NCBI RefSeq assembly: GCF_009455625.1
Contig: NZ_QPEQ01000002.1
Span: 62,001 to 126,000 of the forward strand
Source of the DNA: Paraburkholderia bonniea
GTDB taxonomy: Bacteria > Pseudomonadota > Gammaproteobacteria > Burkholderiales > Burkholderiaceae
Direction: 5' to 3'
Length of the DNA: 64,000 nt
This document shows positions 25,717 to 33,634 of the stretch, one piece after another. Each line of letters starts with the position of its first letter. Position 1 is the first letter of the stretch. The position numbers were made by a program, and so were the translations under genes. The notes under the pieces were generated by a model. That model was not told the origin of the DNA. It did no database searches and saw nothing but the letters and a program-made list of their open reading frames with translations.

Positions 25717-27084
25717 TTACACCTTGGATAAAAACGGCTGCGGCATGCATGTTTCGAGCCATGTTTGAAAGCGGATGCGGTCTTCTTGATCTGGCATGGT
25801 GGTAGTCGCATGAGACATTAATTCGGTGTAAAGCCTGTGTAACTGCGCAGTGCTCGTTGAGCCCGGCAGATTGCGGAGTATTGCGTCAAGGTAGGTGATT
25901 AATGCTGATGCTGAATGCAAGCGTAAGACTGTTTGTAGCGGCTCTGGATCGTCGTATTTGAGCAGGATTTCGCACGTTATCGACACATCCAGATGGTGGA
26001 TGTGGAGGAATTCATGCGGAAAAATAATCTGGCTACGCAGCAATTCCACAAGATTACCGTCGCCGTAATACGCCGCGTTCGAGATCAAGCTCATGCCGCG
26101 CGATGCGCATTGCTGATATTTATCGATAACCTCAAACAAGCGCGTGGCTCCGCTTGCGGGCTTGCGCCGTTGGGCGATATCCAGCGGCGTCGAGCCTTTG
26201 TGGTTCAGCGGCCATGGATTGGCACCCAGCGCCAGCAATCTGGCGGCTGCCGCAAAGTTGCCGGTAACAGCTGAATAGTGCAGCGGCGTGTTGCCCCTGC
26301 AGTCGGGCAAGTTGATGTGAATTTTGTGCGCGACCGCTATCCGGTTGAGGACGTTAAGGTTGTTGTGTACTACTGCTGCATGGATCGGCGCGAAGCCGTT
26401 CGGTCCCGCTGCGCTGAGCGTCATGGTTGGCGCGTTAAACAGCAGGTCGAGAATTGCTTCTGACGCGCCGTTGCTGATCGCAACGTACAGCGCGGTCTCT
26501 GTTCCGTTTAACAGGTCGCTCGGTGCGTCACCATGCCCATGAATCGTGCGTTGCGCCGGGTGCCTCTCGTCCATAGGGTCAGGCATATCAAGCAGCACAT
26601 CGAAATCCACTTCTGGCGCTTTGCTGTTGCTGCGAGTATGCAGCGCTGTAGTAATTTCCTTGACGCAGAGGCTGGGGTCCGCACCTTGTCTGAGTAACGG
26701 CCCGACTCGCATCGCATCACGGCCAAGAATCGCGCACTGCAACTGGAGCGCTAGCCAATATTGGTTCCCTTGCGAGTGGCGGACAGATGGATACGCCGTC
26801 ATCGGTAATGCAGAGGTGTTGCTCGGCGGGTTTGCTCTCTGGGGCGATGATTCGTTGTTGAGTGGCGTTGATTGCGTTGATCGTGGCTCGCCGCGAGATA
26901 GCTCAATCTGGGCATTAATAGTTTTTGGCAGAAATTGAGGCACAAGTTGATCGCCCCGTTTTTTCTTCGCGTCCACTTTGGCCAGTTTGGGGACGCTATC
27001 TAATAGTGAATCGTCCTGTGAATTAGCCGATGGATTGGGACGGAGGGAAAAACTTTGACGCAATGAGCCGGAGAACAACTTCAA
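25717..27084 (-). CDS. Ankyrin-repeat protein, probable effector (455 residues)
   Basis: It has a disordered N-terminus of about 100 residues, then ankyrin repeats. The clearest are at about 200-310: GTETALYVAISNGASEAILD, NGFAPIHAAVVHNNLNVLNRI, RGNTPLHYSAVTGNFAAAARL and HKGSTPLDIAQRRKP. The helical C-terminus ends PQPFLSKV. The start is a TTG at 27084, decided by a strong CAGGAG ribosome site 6 nt upstream; no ATG lies nearby. The promoter box at 27494-27523 implies a leader of about 400 nt with no detectable small gene. Best preserved ankyrin protein of the block; inferred secreted effector. Confidence 0.87.
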   Translation of the reverse strand: MKLFSGSLRQSFSLRPNPSANSQDDSLLDSVPKLAKVDAKKKRGDQLVPQFLPKTINAQIELSRGEPRSTQSTPLNNESSPQRANPPSNTSALPMTAYPSVRHSQGNQYWLALQLQCAILGRDAMRVGPLLRQGADPSLCVKEITTALHTRSNSKAPEVDFDVLLDMPDPMDERHPAQRTIHGHGDAPSDLLNGTETALYVAISNGASEAILDLLFNAPTMTLSAAGPNGFAPIHAAVVHNNLNVLNRIAVAHKIHINLPDCRGNTPLHYSAVTGNFAAAARLLALGANPWPLNHKGSTPLDIAQRRKPASGATRLFEVIDKYQQCASRGMSLISNAAYYGDGNLVELLRSQIIFPHEFLHIHHLDVSITCEILLKYDDPEPLQTVLRLHSASALITYLDAILRNLPGSTSTAQLHRLYTELMSHATTTMPDQEDRIRFQTWLETCMPQPFLSKV

Positions 27085-27493
27085 AACTCCTGAAATAAAT
27101 GCGCAAGTCGGCGCGATAAATCAAATAAAAAATGGGCGAACAGTGGCCCGCTCAACTCCGGTTTGCCGGAGAAGCGTTAGGGCAATGCAAGACGTGTTCG
27201 CCACAAGCAGGCGTGCGTGAGCCGCCCCAGGTCACGCGTGCTGAGCGGAAAGCCTTGGCGCGTGTTCTGTCGCAGAGAGGGCAGTGTCTTTTTACGAAGC
27301 GGTCAAATAGCGGCTTGTGCGCTACCGGAAAATCTTCGTCATAACAGTGCTGACAGTGTTATTTCAGCCTTGCTTGGCGAGTGAAGAGCGGAGCAGATAA
27401 CAGCGTAAATAGCGCGAGAGGAGTAGCGGGTAATCAATTTCTGGACCTGGTATTCATAGAGAGGTATCAACGCGGTAGTAGCGCGATACGGAA

Positions 27494-27523
27494 CACTAAG
27501 TAACGTCGGCCAGGTGAAACGTT
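27494..27523 (-). promoter_or_regulatory. HrpL-like ECF promoter box (GGAAC-N16-GTTACTTAG)
   Basis: GGAAC at 27523-27519 and GTTACTTAG at 27502-27494. The surrounding bases also match the box at 1285-1313 (CGTGGGAAC before, TGTTC after), suggesting a copied upstream region. Confidence 0.65.
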
Positions 27524-28046
27524 CCCACGGGTAAGTATTTAATTATCTGGCGAGGCTGGAACAAAATCGCTGTGCTTGTTACTGCGCGAGTGCGTAATGA
27601 GTGTGTACTCAACGAGCCAGGAGGTGGCGCCATTTCGCCGCAAACGTAGTGCGTGAGCGTTGCGGTTTTTGTGTTCATTCAGGTGGGCCGTGGCCAGATC
27701 AAACACTTGATTGCCTGGTTTGTTTTGCCTCGGGCCAGGTGTACGAACAGTTGAGCGCTGCATGAGGCCGCCACGCGCAGAGCCAGTTGAAAACGACTCA
27801 AAGGATGCGTTGCCAGTCACGCGCGCCGATTAAATATGAAAGAAATTTAGGGTCTGTTTTGAAAGAAATAAGGCTCACGCAGGTTCTCTGTAGACCGCTT
27901 GCCGCGTATGCCTTGATGCTTTTTTGTCCCGCCTGCAAAGGCCATCAGATCGTCTTTTTCCCTTTCCCAATAAGGCTTCTAGTCTGATATCCGAGTGCCG
28001 CGGCATGTGCCAGGCAAGGCCTTGTGGAAATTAATTTCATTTTTAC

Positions 28047-28075
28047 GGAACTGAATTAAGCGGTTTGTTACAGAA
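28047..28075 (+). promoter_or_regulatory. HrpL-like ECF promoter box (GGAAC-N15-GTTACAGAA)
   Basis: GGAAC at 28047-28051 and GTTACAGAA at 28067-28075 lie 186 bp upstream of the autotransporter start. Confidence 0.6.
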
Positions 28076-28261
28076 CGAGAAATATGCCTGTTGAATAACA
28101 AATTGCTTTCAGCCAAAAGGGGAGCTGAGCGTGGCTTCTCACGCTCGTTCGAGCTCAGCATCCATGCCTGTGCCGATGTCACAGCGCAACCGGTGCGCGG
28201 TTGAAAAGTCATGCGTTAGCTAGCAGGCAATGGATTTTTCCCGCAAGCAGAGACCATCCTT

Positions 28262-31200
28262 ATGAACCGTATCTACAGCGTTGTCTGGAACGCCACCCTG
28301 GGCGTGTTGCAAGTCGTTTCAGAACAGGTTCGCTCCTGTTGTGGCCAGCCGGGCCGTAAGCGCATTCGGCGCTCAGCGAAAGCAGCGGCATCGCATGGCG
28401 CAAGCTATCGCCCTGAAGCTGAGCTTGAGCAGCGCCTGCCATGCGCTAGTGCAAATGCAATTGGAACTACAAAGGCAGCCGCGTTCACGCTGATCGTGGG
28501 TCTGACGGGTGTCGCCGGGCCAGTTTGGGCGGCGGGTGCGGGCGGTGACGTGAGCTACAAGTCGGGCATTTATTTGGGTGGCGCAGGCAATGGCTATGGC
28601 GGCTTTGCGGTTTATGGCCTTCCCCCGGGCGCACCTTCCGATGGCAATGGCGGCGCTGGCTCCACGTCCGGTGCGGACGCGGGCGGCAGCGGCGGCGCCC
28701 GCGGTGCCACTTCCGTGAACAAGGATGATGGTCCACTTGCCGGTGGTGACGGCGCTAACGGCGAAGCGCCTTCTTTAGGAAATGGACCGGGTGGTGGTGG
28801 TGGCGGCGCGGGCGTGTATTCGACGGCTATAAGCGTGAGTTTCGAGAATACGGAATCGGTGAAAGGAGGTAATGGCGGTAATGGTGCTTCGGTGGCGTAC
28901 GTCTTGTCCCCGGGCAGCGGCGGTGGGGGGGGGGCTGGTTTGCTGATGAGCAGCGGCGCGCTGTACAACAGTGGCACGGTGACGGGCGGAGATGGCGGCG
29001 CAGGTGGGAGCAGCCCCTATACCAGTGATGAAGGCGGCGGCGGTGGTGGCGGCGGCGGCGGTGGCGATGGCGTCATCAGCACGAGCGGAGGCCTTGCCTT
29101 GACCAATTCCAGTTCCGGTTCGATTCATGGTGGTGCCGGTGGTGCCGGTGGTGCCGGTGCCGGGTCCAGTTCCAACGGTGGCAGTGGTGGCGGGGGCGAT
29201 GGGGTGAGTATGGTTCAGGGCTCGGTTATCAATGGCGGTTCAATCTCGGGTGGCAGCATCAACTCAAAGAATGGCGTGATTAACGGTGGTAATGGTGGCG
29301 CGGCGCTGCTGGTCACTGGAACCACTTCGACCAGCGTGATTTATAACCTGGCAGGCGCGACGATTGCAGGCGGTGATGGCGGTGCTGCCTATAGCAATAT
29401 GACGCCGGGCTCAGGTGGCGTTGGCATCAAGGGAATGAATTTGCAGATCACCAACGCCGGGACGGTTAGCGGCGGGCTGAACGGTGATGGCACAACCCGG
29501 GCCAATGCAATCGAGTTCACGGGTGGCAACAACACCCTCACGCTGGAAGATGGCGCGCAGATCAGGGGTGGTGTGGATGCTCGACGGGGCACGAATGCGC
29601 TGATTCTCAGTGGCGTGGCGAACACGAACAACACCTTCAATGCGGGCTTGCTTGGCTTCAAGGCGGGTGCGAGCGAGCAGTTCGTAGGTTTTCAGAGGTA
29701 TAGCAAGACCGGCGTGGGCCGCTGGGCGCTGACCGGGGCGACCTCGGAGCTGACGCCATGGTATGTCGGTGGCGGCACGCTGTCGATTGGCAGTGACGAT
29801 AGTCTCGGCGCTTTAGCCGGTTCCTTGACGCTGAATGGCGCGACGTTGCAAACCACGGCGAACCTGAACTCGGCGCGTCAGGTTGTGTTGCAGGGCGATG
29901 GCACGATCCAGACCGACGGCGCGACACAGGCCGTGTTGAACGGCCAGGTGACGGGCGATGGCGGATTGTCCAAGAGTGGCGGCGGCACGCTGATCCTGAA
30001 CGGACATAACACTTACGGCGGCAGCACTAGGGTGCTGAATGGCACGTTGACGGTTGGCGATAGCAGCCACCTTGACGCCATCGTCCCAGGCAACCTGCAG
30101 GTTGGACTCGGTGCAACGCTGCGGGGCTACGGCACCGTGACGGGCGATGTGTCTAGCACCGGCACGGTCTGGCCGGGCAGCTCGATTGGCCAGTTATCGG
30201 TAAGCGGCAACTACAGTCAGGCAGCGAGCGCGACGCTGAGGCTCGACGTTAGTCCCAGCGGCGCATCGCAACTCGCGGTAGGCGGCAGTGCAAATCTGGG
30301 CGGAAAGCTGGCGCTGCTGTATGCCCCCGGCACTTACAGCGCAACGCAATACCAACTGGTGAGCGCAGCGGCAATCACCGGCAATTTCGACACGATCACC
30401 GCCAGCGGCAGCGTGCCGCAGAACCTGAAACAAAACGTCCAGGTGAATGGCACTGGCGTAGTGCTGGCACTGAATGACAGCGATGGGCCACAGCCGCAGC
30501 CAGAGCCAGAGCCAGAGCCAGAGCCGCAACCAGAGCCGCAACCGCAGCCAGAGCCGCCACCACCGACACCCGTGGTGCTCGCGCCGACTAACGCGACGCT
30601 GTTTGGCGCGTTGGGTTCAGCGGCGATGCGAGAAGGCCAGCGGGTGAATGACGTGCTGCTGGAGCGCTTGAGCAATGTCTGTCATGACACGGCGAGTGTT
30701 GGTGCGGGCTCAAATTCAACTTCAAACGCTGCGAACTGTCAGCCGCTGGGCCGTCACGCCTGGGTCCAGGCGACGGGTGATGTGGCGCGCGTTGGTGGCA
30801 ATCATGGCGCGCCGGGCTACACGGATCGCCGGTATGGTTTTCTGGCGGGGGTTGAGCGGCAATTCAATGCATGGACTGCAGGGGTGGCCGGAGGCTATAG
30901 CCATGCCGATGTGAGCGAAGACCAGACCGGGAGCAGCGGCACGATTGATACGTTGCGCATCGCGGCCTACGGCGGCCGCGCACTGGGGCCGGTGAATCTT
31001 GCCGGGACGTTTGGCTATGCTCACGACTTTCTGACATCGAGCCGCAACTTCACTGGCTTTGGTGATGCGGATGGCGATAGTCAGGGGGATGAGTTTCATC
31101 TGGCGGCTCAGGCCAGCTTGCCGCTGAACCTCGGGCGCTTCGTCGTGACACCGCGCGCGGGCGTGCGTTATCAGTACTTTCATGGCCACGCGTTTGACGA

Positions 31201-31567
31201 ATCCGGCCCGACGAACCAGAACCTGGCCGTGGGGATGCAGAACCTGAAAAGTTTGCAGCCGTATCTCGGTGTGACGGCCGCTTACCCATTTCTCATGATG
31301 GGTGAACGGCCGGGCCTGGTGGAAGTGCGCCTCGGCTATGCCTACGAAACGCTTGATCCGTCACGCGCCGTGGCGGTGACGGCGGCAGACGGGACGGGTT
31401 TTGTGGTGCCGGGCACTACGTCGTCACGAGGGATGCTGAGTGCCGGAGTCGGCGTCAAGCTGCCACTGCGCAAGGCCCTCGATTTGAACGCGAGCTACGA
31501 CACGCTGCTGCATACCGGCAATGTGTCAGGCCAGGCGTTCAGGATGTCGTTGAGTTATCGCTTCTAG
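28262..31567 (+). CDS. Glycine-rich autotransporter adhesin (type Va) with ESPR leader
   Basis: This 1101-residue protein begins MNRIYSVVWNATLGVLQVVSE, the extended signal peptide region of large autotransporters. A hydrophobic core follows near residue 80 (AFTLIVGLTGVAGPVWA). The passenger (about 90-730) is extremely Gly/Ser/Asn-rich, with GGxGG runs, then autotransporter-associated repeats (GGLSKSGGGTLILNGHNTYGG, TRVLNGTLTVG). A Pro/Gln/Glu linker around residue 740-765 precedes a C-terminal beta-barrel domain of about 280 residues that ends FRMSLSYRF. It should be exposed at the cell surface. A HrpL-like box lies upstream, placing it with the effector-like genes. Role in adhesion or aggregation is family inference. 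Confidence 0.93.
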   Translation: MNRIYSVVWNATLGVLQVVSEQVRSCCGQPGRKRIRRSAKAAASHGASYRPEAELEQRLPCASANAIGTTKAAAFTLIVGLTGVAGPVWAAGAGGDVSYKSGIYLGGAGNGYGGFAVYGLPPGAPSDGNGGAGSTSGADAGGSGGARGATSVNKDDGPLAGGDGANGEAPSLGNGPGGGGGGAGVYSTAISVSFENTESVKGGNGGNGASVAYVLSPGSGGGGGAGLLMSSGALYNSGTVTGGDGGAGGSSPYTSDEGGGGGGGGGGGDGVISTSGGLALTNSSSGSIHGGAGGAGGAGAGSSSNGGSGGGGDGVSMVQGSVINGGSISGGSINSKNGVINGGNGGAALLVTGTTSTSVIYNLAGATIAGGDGGAAYSNMTPGSGGVGIKGMNLQITNAGTVSGGLNGDGTTRANAIEFTGGNNTLTLEDGAQIRGGVDARRGTNALILSGVANTNNTFNAGLLGFKAGASEQFVGFQRYSKTGVGRWALTGATSELTPWYVGGGTLSIGSDDSLGALAGSLTLNGATLQTTANLNSARQVVLQGDGTIQTDGATQAVLNGQVTGDGGLSKSGGGTLILNGHNTYGGSTRVLNGTLTVGDSSHLDAIVPGNLQVGLGATLRGYGTVTGDVSSTGTVWPGSSIGQLSVSGNYSQAASATLRLDVSPSGASQLAVGGSANLGGKLALLYAPGTYSATQYQLVSAAAITGNFDTITASGSVPQNLKQNVQVNGTGVVLALNDSDGPQPQPEPEPEPEPQPEPQPQPEPPPPTPVVLAPTNATLFGALGSAAMREGQRVNDVLLERLSNVCHDTASVGAGSNSTSNAANCQPLGRHAWVQATGDVARVGGNHGAPGYTDRRYGFLAGVERQFNAWTAGVAGGYSHADVSEDQTGSSGTIDTLRIAAYGGRALGPVNLAGTFGYAHDFLTSSRNFTGFGDADGDSQGDEFHLAAQASLPLNLGRFVVTPRAGVRYQYFHGHAFDESGPTNQNLAVGMQNLKSLQPYLGVTAAYPFLMMGERPGLVEVRLGYAYETLDPSRAVAVTAADGTGFVVPGTTSSRGMLSAGVGVKLPLRKALDLNASYDTLLHTGNVSGQAFRMSLSYRF

Positions 31568-31583
31568 TTAGCGGGCTGGACAT

Positions 31584-31625
31584 GCTGCCCCTTGTTACTG
31601 GCCAGGGCCAGGAACCAGGGGCAGC
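31584..31625 (+). terminator. Long hairpin after the autotransporter
   Basis: Arms GCTGCCCCT and AGGGGCAGC, with inner CTGGCC/GGCCAG, form a long imperfect stem 16 bp after the stop. No T-run follows, so it may act with other signals. Confidence 0.5.
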
Positions 31626-31640
31626 AGAGTATCGGCCGCT

Positions 31641-31758
31641 GCTGCGTTGCAAAGCGCGGTGTCTTAAGCCACTAGCCGTTGCTGCGTTGTAAAGCACGGT
31701 GTCTCAAACCACCCGCCGTTACCGCGCTTCAAAGCACGGCGTGCTCAAACCACTATAG
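31641..31758. repeat. 40-bp tandem repeat, three degenerate copies
   Basis: Copies start at 31641, 31681 and 31721 and share CAAAGC/GTAAAGC, CGGTGT and CAAACCAC segments. They fill the gap between the convergent autotransporter and carboxypeptidase genes and run into the 3' end of the latter. Confidence 0.8.
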
Positions 31759-32938
31759 GTCGTTCGAGCAGCAACGCACCCCGCGCGGTATCGAGCCGGA
31801 TTGACGCGCCTAGCGGCAAGGTCAGGTTCGGATCGCAATGTCCGCTGGGCCAGCCCGCGAGCACCGGTATGCCAAGCGGTTCAAAGATCCGCCGGAACAG
31901 CGGTTGAAGCACCACCGGATCGACCACCTCATCCGGATGTTCACCCAGATCAGAAAAATTGCCGATCAGCACGCCTTTGATGCTGGCCAGCTTGCCTGCC
32001 AGCCGCAGGTGCGTCAGGAGGCGGTCAATTCTTGACGGCGTTTCGCCAACATCTTCGATAAACAAAATGGCATCGCGCGTGTCGATTTCGTAAGGCGTGC
32101 CGAGCACGCTGCATTGCAAGGACAGGTTTCCGCCCACCAGGCGGCCAGCTGCCACACCTGGCGCTAGTGCGGTTAGCGGGAACGCCGCTGGCGGCTTGAA
32201 CCAGACGCCTGGCGCGACGCGTCCTTGAATCATCGCAAACACGTTTTCTTCGGTAGGCGCTTGTTTCGGAATCAGTAAATCCGATGACAGCATCGGCCCG
32301 TGAAAAGTCACGAAGTTGGCATGCCGCTGAATCGCGGCGTGCAGCGCGGTGATGTCGCTATAGCCGATGAACGGCTTGGGGTTCGCCCGCAGCAACGCGT
32401 AGTCGATTTTGTCGAGTAACTGAGTGGAGCCGAAGCCGCCGCGCAGACACCACACCGCATCCACATCCGGTGCGGCAAAGGCCGCGTGCAGGTCGGCCAG
32501 CCGCGCGGTGTCGGTGCCCGCCAGATAGTCGAATGGGGCGGGTAGCGTCGTCCGGCACGCGGGCATGATTCGCACCTCGAAGCCGAGCGCATTGAGCCAG
32601 CGGCTCGCTTCATCCACTTTGTCGGTCGCGCTCGACGCGGGTGCCACGATGGCGATGCGGCCGCCGGCCTTGAGCCGGGGAACGGGGGTTGCGCCCCGGG
32701 TCGCTGCCACTGGGCCTGGGCTGGCTGCGCCAGATGAATCAGATGCACCAGCGCTTAGGGAGGCGCAGCCGCTGAGGGCTGTGCTTGCTGCTAGTAACGC
32801 GGTGGCGCGGGTGAGAAATTGCCGCCGGGGCGAGCTGCAATCAGCGTTGTCAGCAACGGGTTGGGCGGTGGGAGTGAGCGCAGCAGAGGGGCTGCCGTTG
32901 TTGATGGCCTGGGGGTCTCGATCGCTTTTGTTTTTCAT
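31745..32938 (-). CDS. ldcA: LD-carboxypeptidase (peptidase S66), Tat-type lipoprotein
   Basis: This 397-residue protein has a twin-arginine segment, hydrophobic core and lipobox (RRQFLTRATALLAAS, then TALSGCAS). The S66 fold follows: GGRIAIVAPASSATD, then PFIGYSDITALHAAI with the nucleophile Ser, LFIEDVGE with the Glu, and a late PSGHCDPNLTLPLGA with the His of the Ser-Glu-His triad. Family members trim the terminal D-Ala from murein tetrapeptides or cleave microcin C-like compounds. ATG 32938 follows an AGGT site; upstream in-frame starts extend over an unlikely leader. The signal predicts a periplasmic lipoprotein, whereas E. coli LdcA is cytoplasmic. Confidence 0.92.
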   Translation of the reverse strand: MKNKSDRDPQAINNGSPSAALTPTAQPVADNADCSSPRRQFLTRATALLAASTALSGCASLSAGASDSSGAASPGPVAATRGATPVPRLKAGGRIAIVAPASSATDKVDEASRWLNALGFEVRIMPACRTTLPAPFDYLAGTDTARLADLHAAFAAPDVDAVWCLRGGFGSTQLLDKIDYALLRANPKPFIGYSDITALHAAIQRHANFVTFHGPMLSSDLLIPKQAPTEENVFAMIQGRVAPGVWFKPPAAFPLTALAPGVAAGRLVGGNLSLQCSVLGTPYEIDTRDAILFIEDVGETPSRIDRLLTHLRLAGKLASIKGVLIGNFSDLGEHPDEVVDPVVLQPLFRRIFEPLGIPVLAGWPSGHCDPNLTLPLGASIRLDTARGALLLERPIVV

Positions 32939-33070
32939 TTGCTGTTTACCTGTTGGCATGAGGTGAAACTTGCATAGGGAGTGACATGACGATCTGGCCA
33001 CGCTCGGGTGTCACGGGCTGGATGAAAGATATCCCGGAGCCGTTTCATGAAATTGCGTTGCAGGGTTTGC

Positions 33071-33412
33071 TTACATCAAGCGGTGGAAAACCGTTGTGGA
33101 GTCGGACTGTGTACGCATCTCATTCCGGTCTTCAGTGGGGGGGAGATCGACAAGCCTTTGCGTTTCGGTGGCGTTGTTGTCTGCTGGTGGCGTGAGCGTG
33201 GCATTCGGCGCTGCGATATTGGGGCTGCCGAGTTCATGTGTTAAGAGAGCGGTGCCCGAGCTGCCTGCGCGGGGCCGGTCATTCACGACTGGAATGACGA
33301 TGGCCTGTTGCATCCCAGGAGCGCCATGCGGCTGCACTGGTTGCTGCGGCATGAGTTCGTCCATGAAGAGGGGTGGGTTCTTGAAGCATTGAGGATGAAT
33401 GGATATCGGCAT
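33071..33412 (-). CDS. Small disordered protein, possible effector
   Basis: This 113-residue, Pro/Gln/Thr/Asn-rich protein begins MPISIHPQCFKNPPLF. It contains PQQPVQPHGAPGMQQAIVIP and a polar C-terminus with no recognised domain, signal peptide or membrane helix. The frame is open upstream to 33487, but the promoter box occupies 33456-33485, so translation must start later; ATG 33412 is the first in-frame ATG after the box. Its ribosome site is weak. Assigned as a gene because of the box. Function unknown. Confidence 0.55.
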   Translation of the reverse strand: MPISIHPQCFKNPPLFMDELMPQQPVQPHGAPGMQQAIVIPVVNDRPRAGSSGTALLTHELGSPNIAAPNATLTPPADNNATETQRLVDLPPTEDRNEMRTQSDSTTVFHRLM

Positions 33413-33455
33413 AGGGTTTCGTGGTTGTGGCCCGGAGATCGCGCCAGTGAAACCC

Positions 33456-33485
33456 CTAAGTAACGCAAAGAGTCGGAATCGTTCC
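33456..33485 (-). promoter_or_regulatory. HrpL-like ECF promoter box (GGAAC-N16-GTTACTTAG)
   Basis: GGAAC at 33485-33481 and GTTACTTAG at 33464-33456 on the minus strand, directly upstream of the small disordered protein. Confidence 0.65.
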
Positions 33486-33592
33486 ATTGAGTGTTAAGCA
33501 GGATTAATTACCTGCCGAAACAGTATTTGCTTGAATCAGCAATAAAGTGAAAACGCAAAAATGACAATGCCCAGCTTAAGCACTGGGCATTG

Positions 33593-33623
33593 AAAAAAAA
33601 CAGCCGGATGAAACGCATCCGGC
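33593..33623 (-). terminator. Intrinsic terminator of the methyltransferase gene
   Basis: On the minus strand GCCGGATG-loop-CATCCGGC (33623-33603) is followed by an eight-T run. A second hairpin, CAATGCCCAG/CTGGGCATTG at 33565-33592, follows with its own T5 tract, forming tandem terminators 11 bp after the stop codon. Confidence 0.85.
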
Positions 33624-33634
33624 GTTATCGCAGA

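Larger units (their letters stand above)
27085..28261. other. Long intergenic region with two divergent promoter-like boxes
   Basis: About 1.2 kb without a convincing gene. It holds the minus-strand box for the ankyrin gene (27494-27523) and the plus-strand box for the autotransporter (28047-28075). Short open frames at 27539-27820 and 27787-27987 have no ribosome site or recognisable protein features. Confidence 0.6.

Noticed and set aside
27539..27820. 93-codon minus-strand frame in the long intergenic region
   Set aside because: No ribosome site, no protein features, and it lies upstream of the ankyrin gene promoter box rather than downstream.
1285..33485. TTCG-N16-TTCG hrp_II boxes as the control element of the effector genes
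   Set aside because: I looked for this Ralstonia/Burkholderia HrpB element before these genes and did not find a consistent match; the GGAAC-N15/16-GTTAC pattern explains the upstream regions better.
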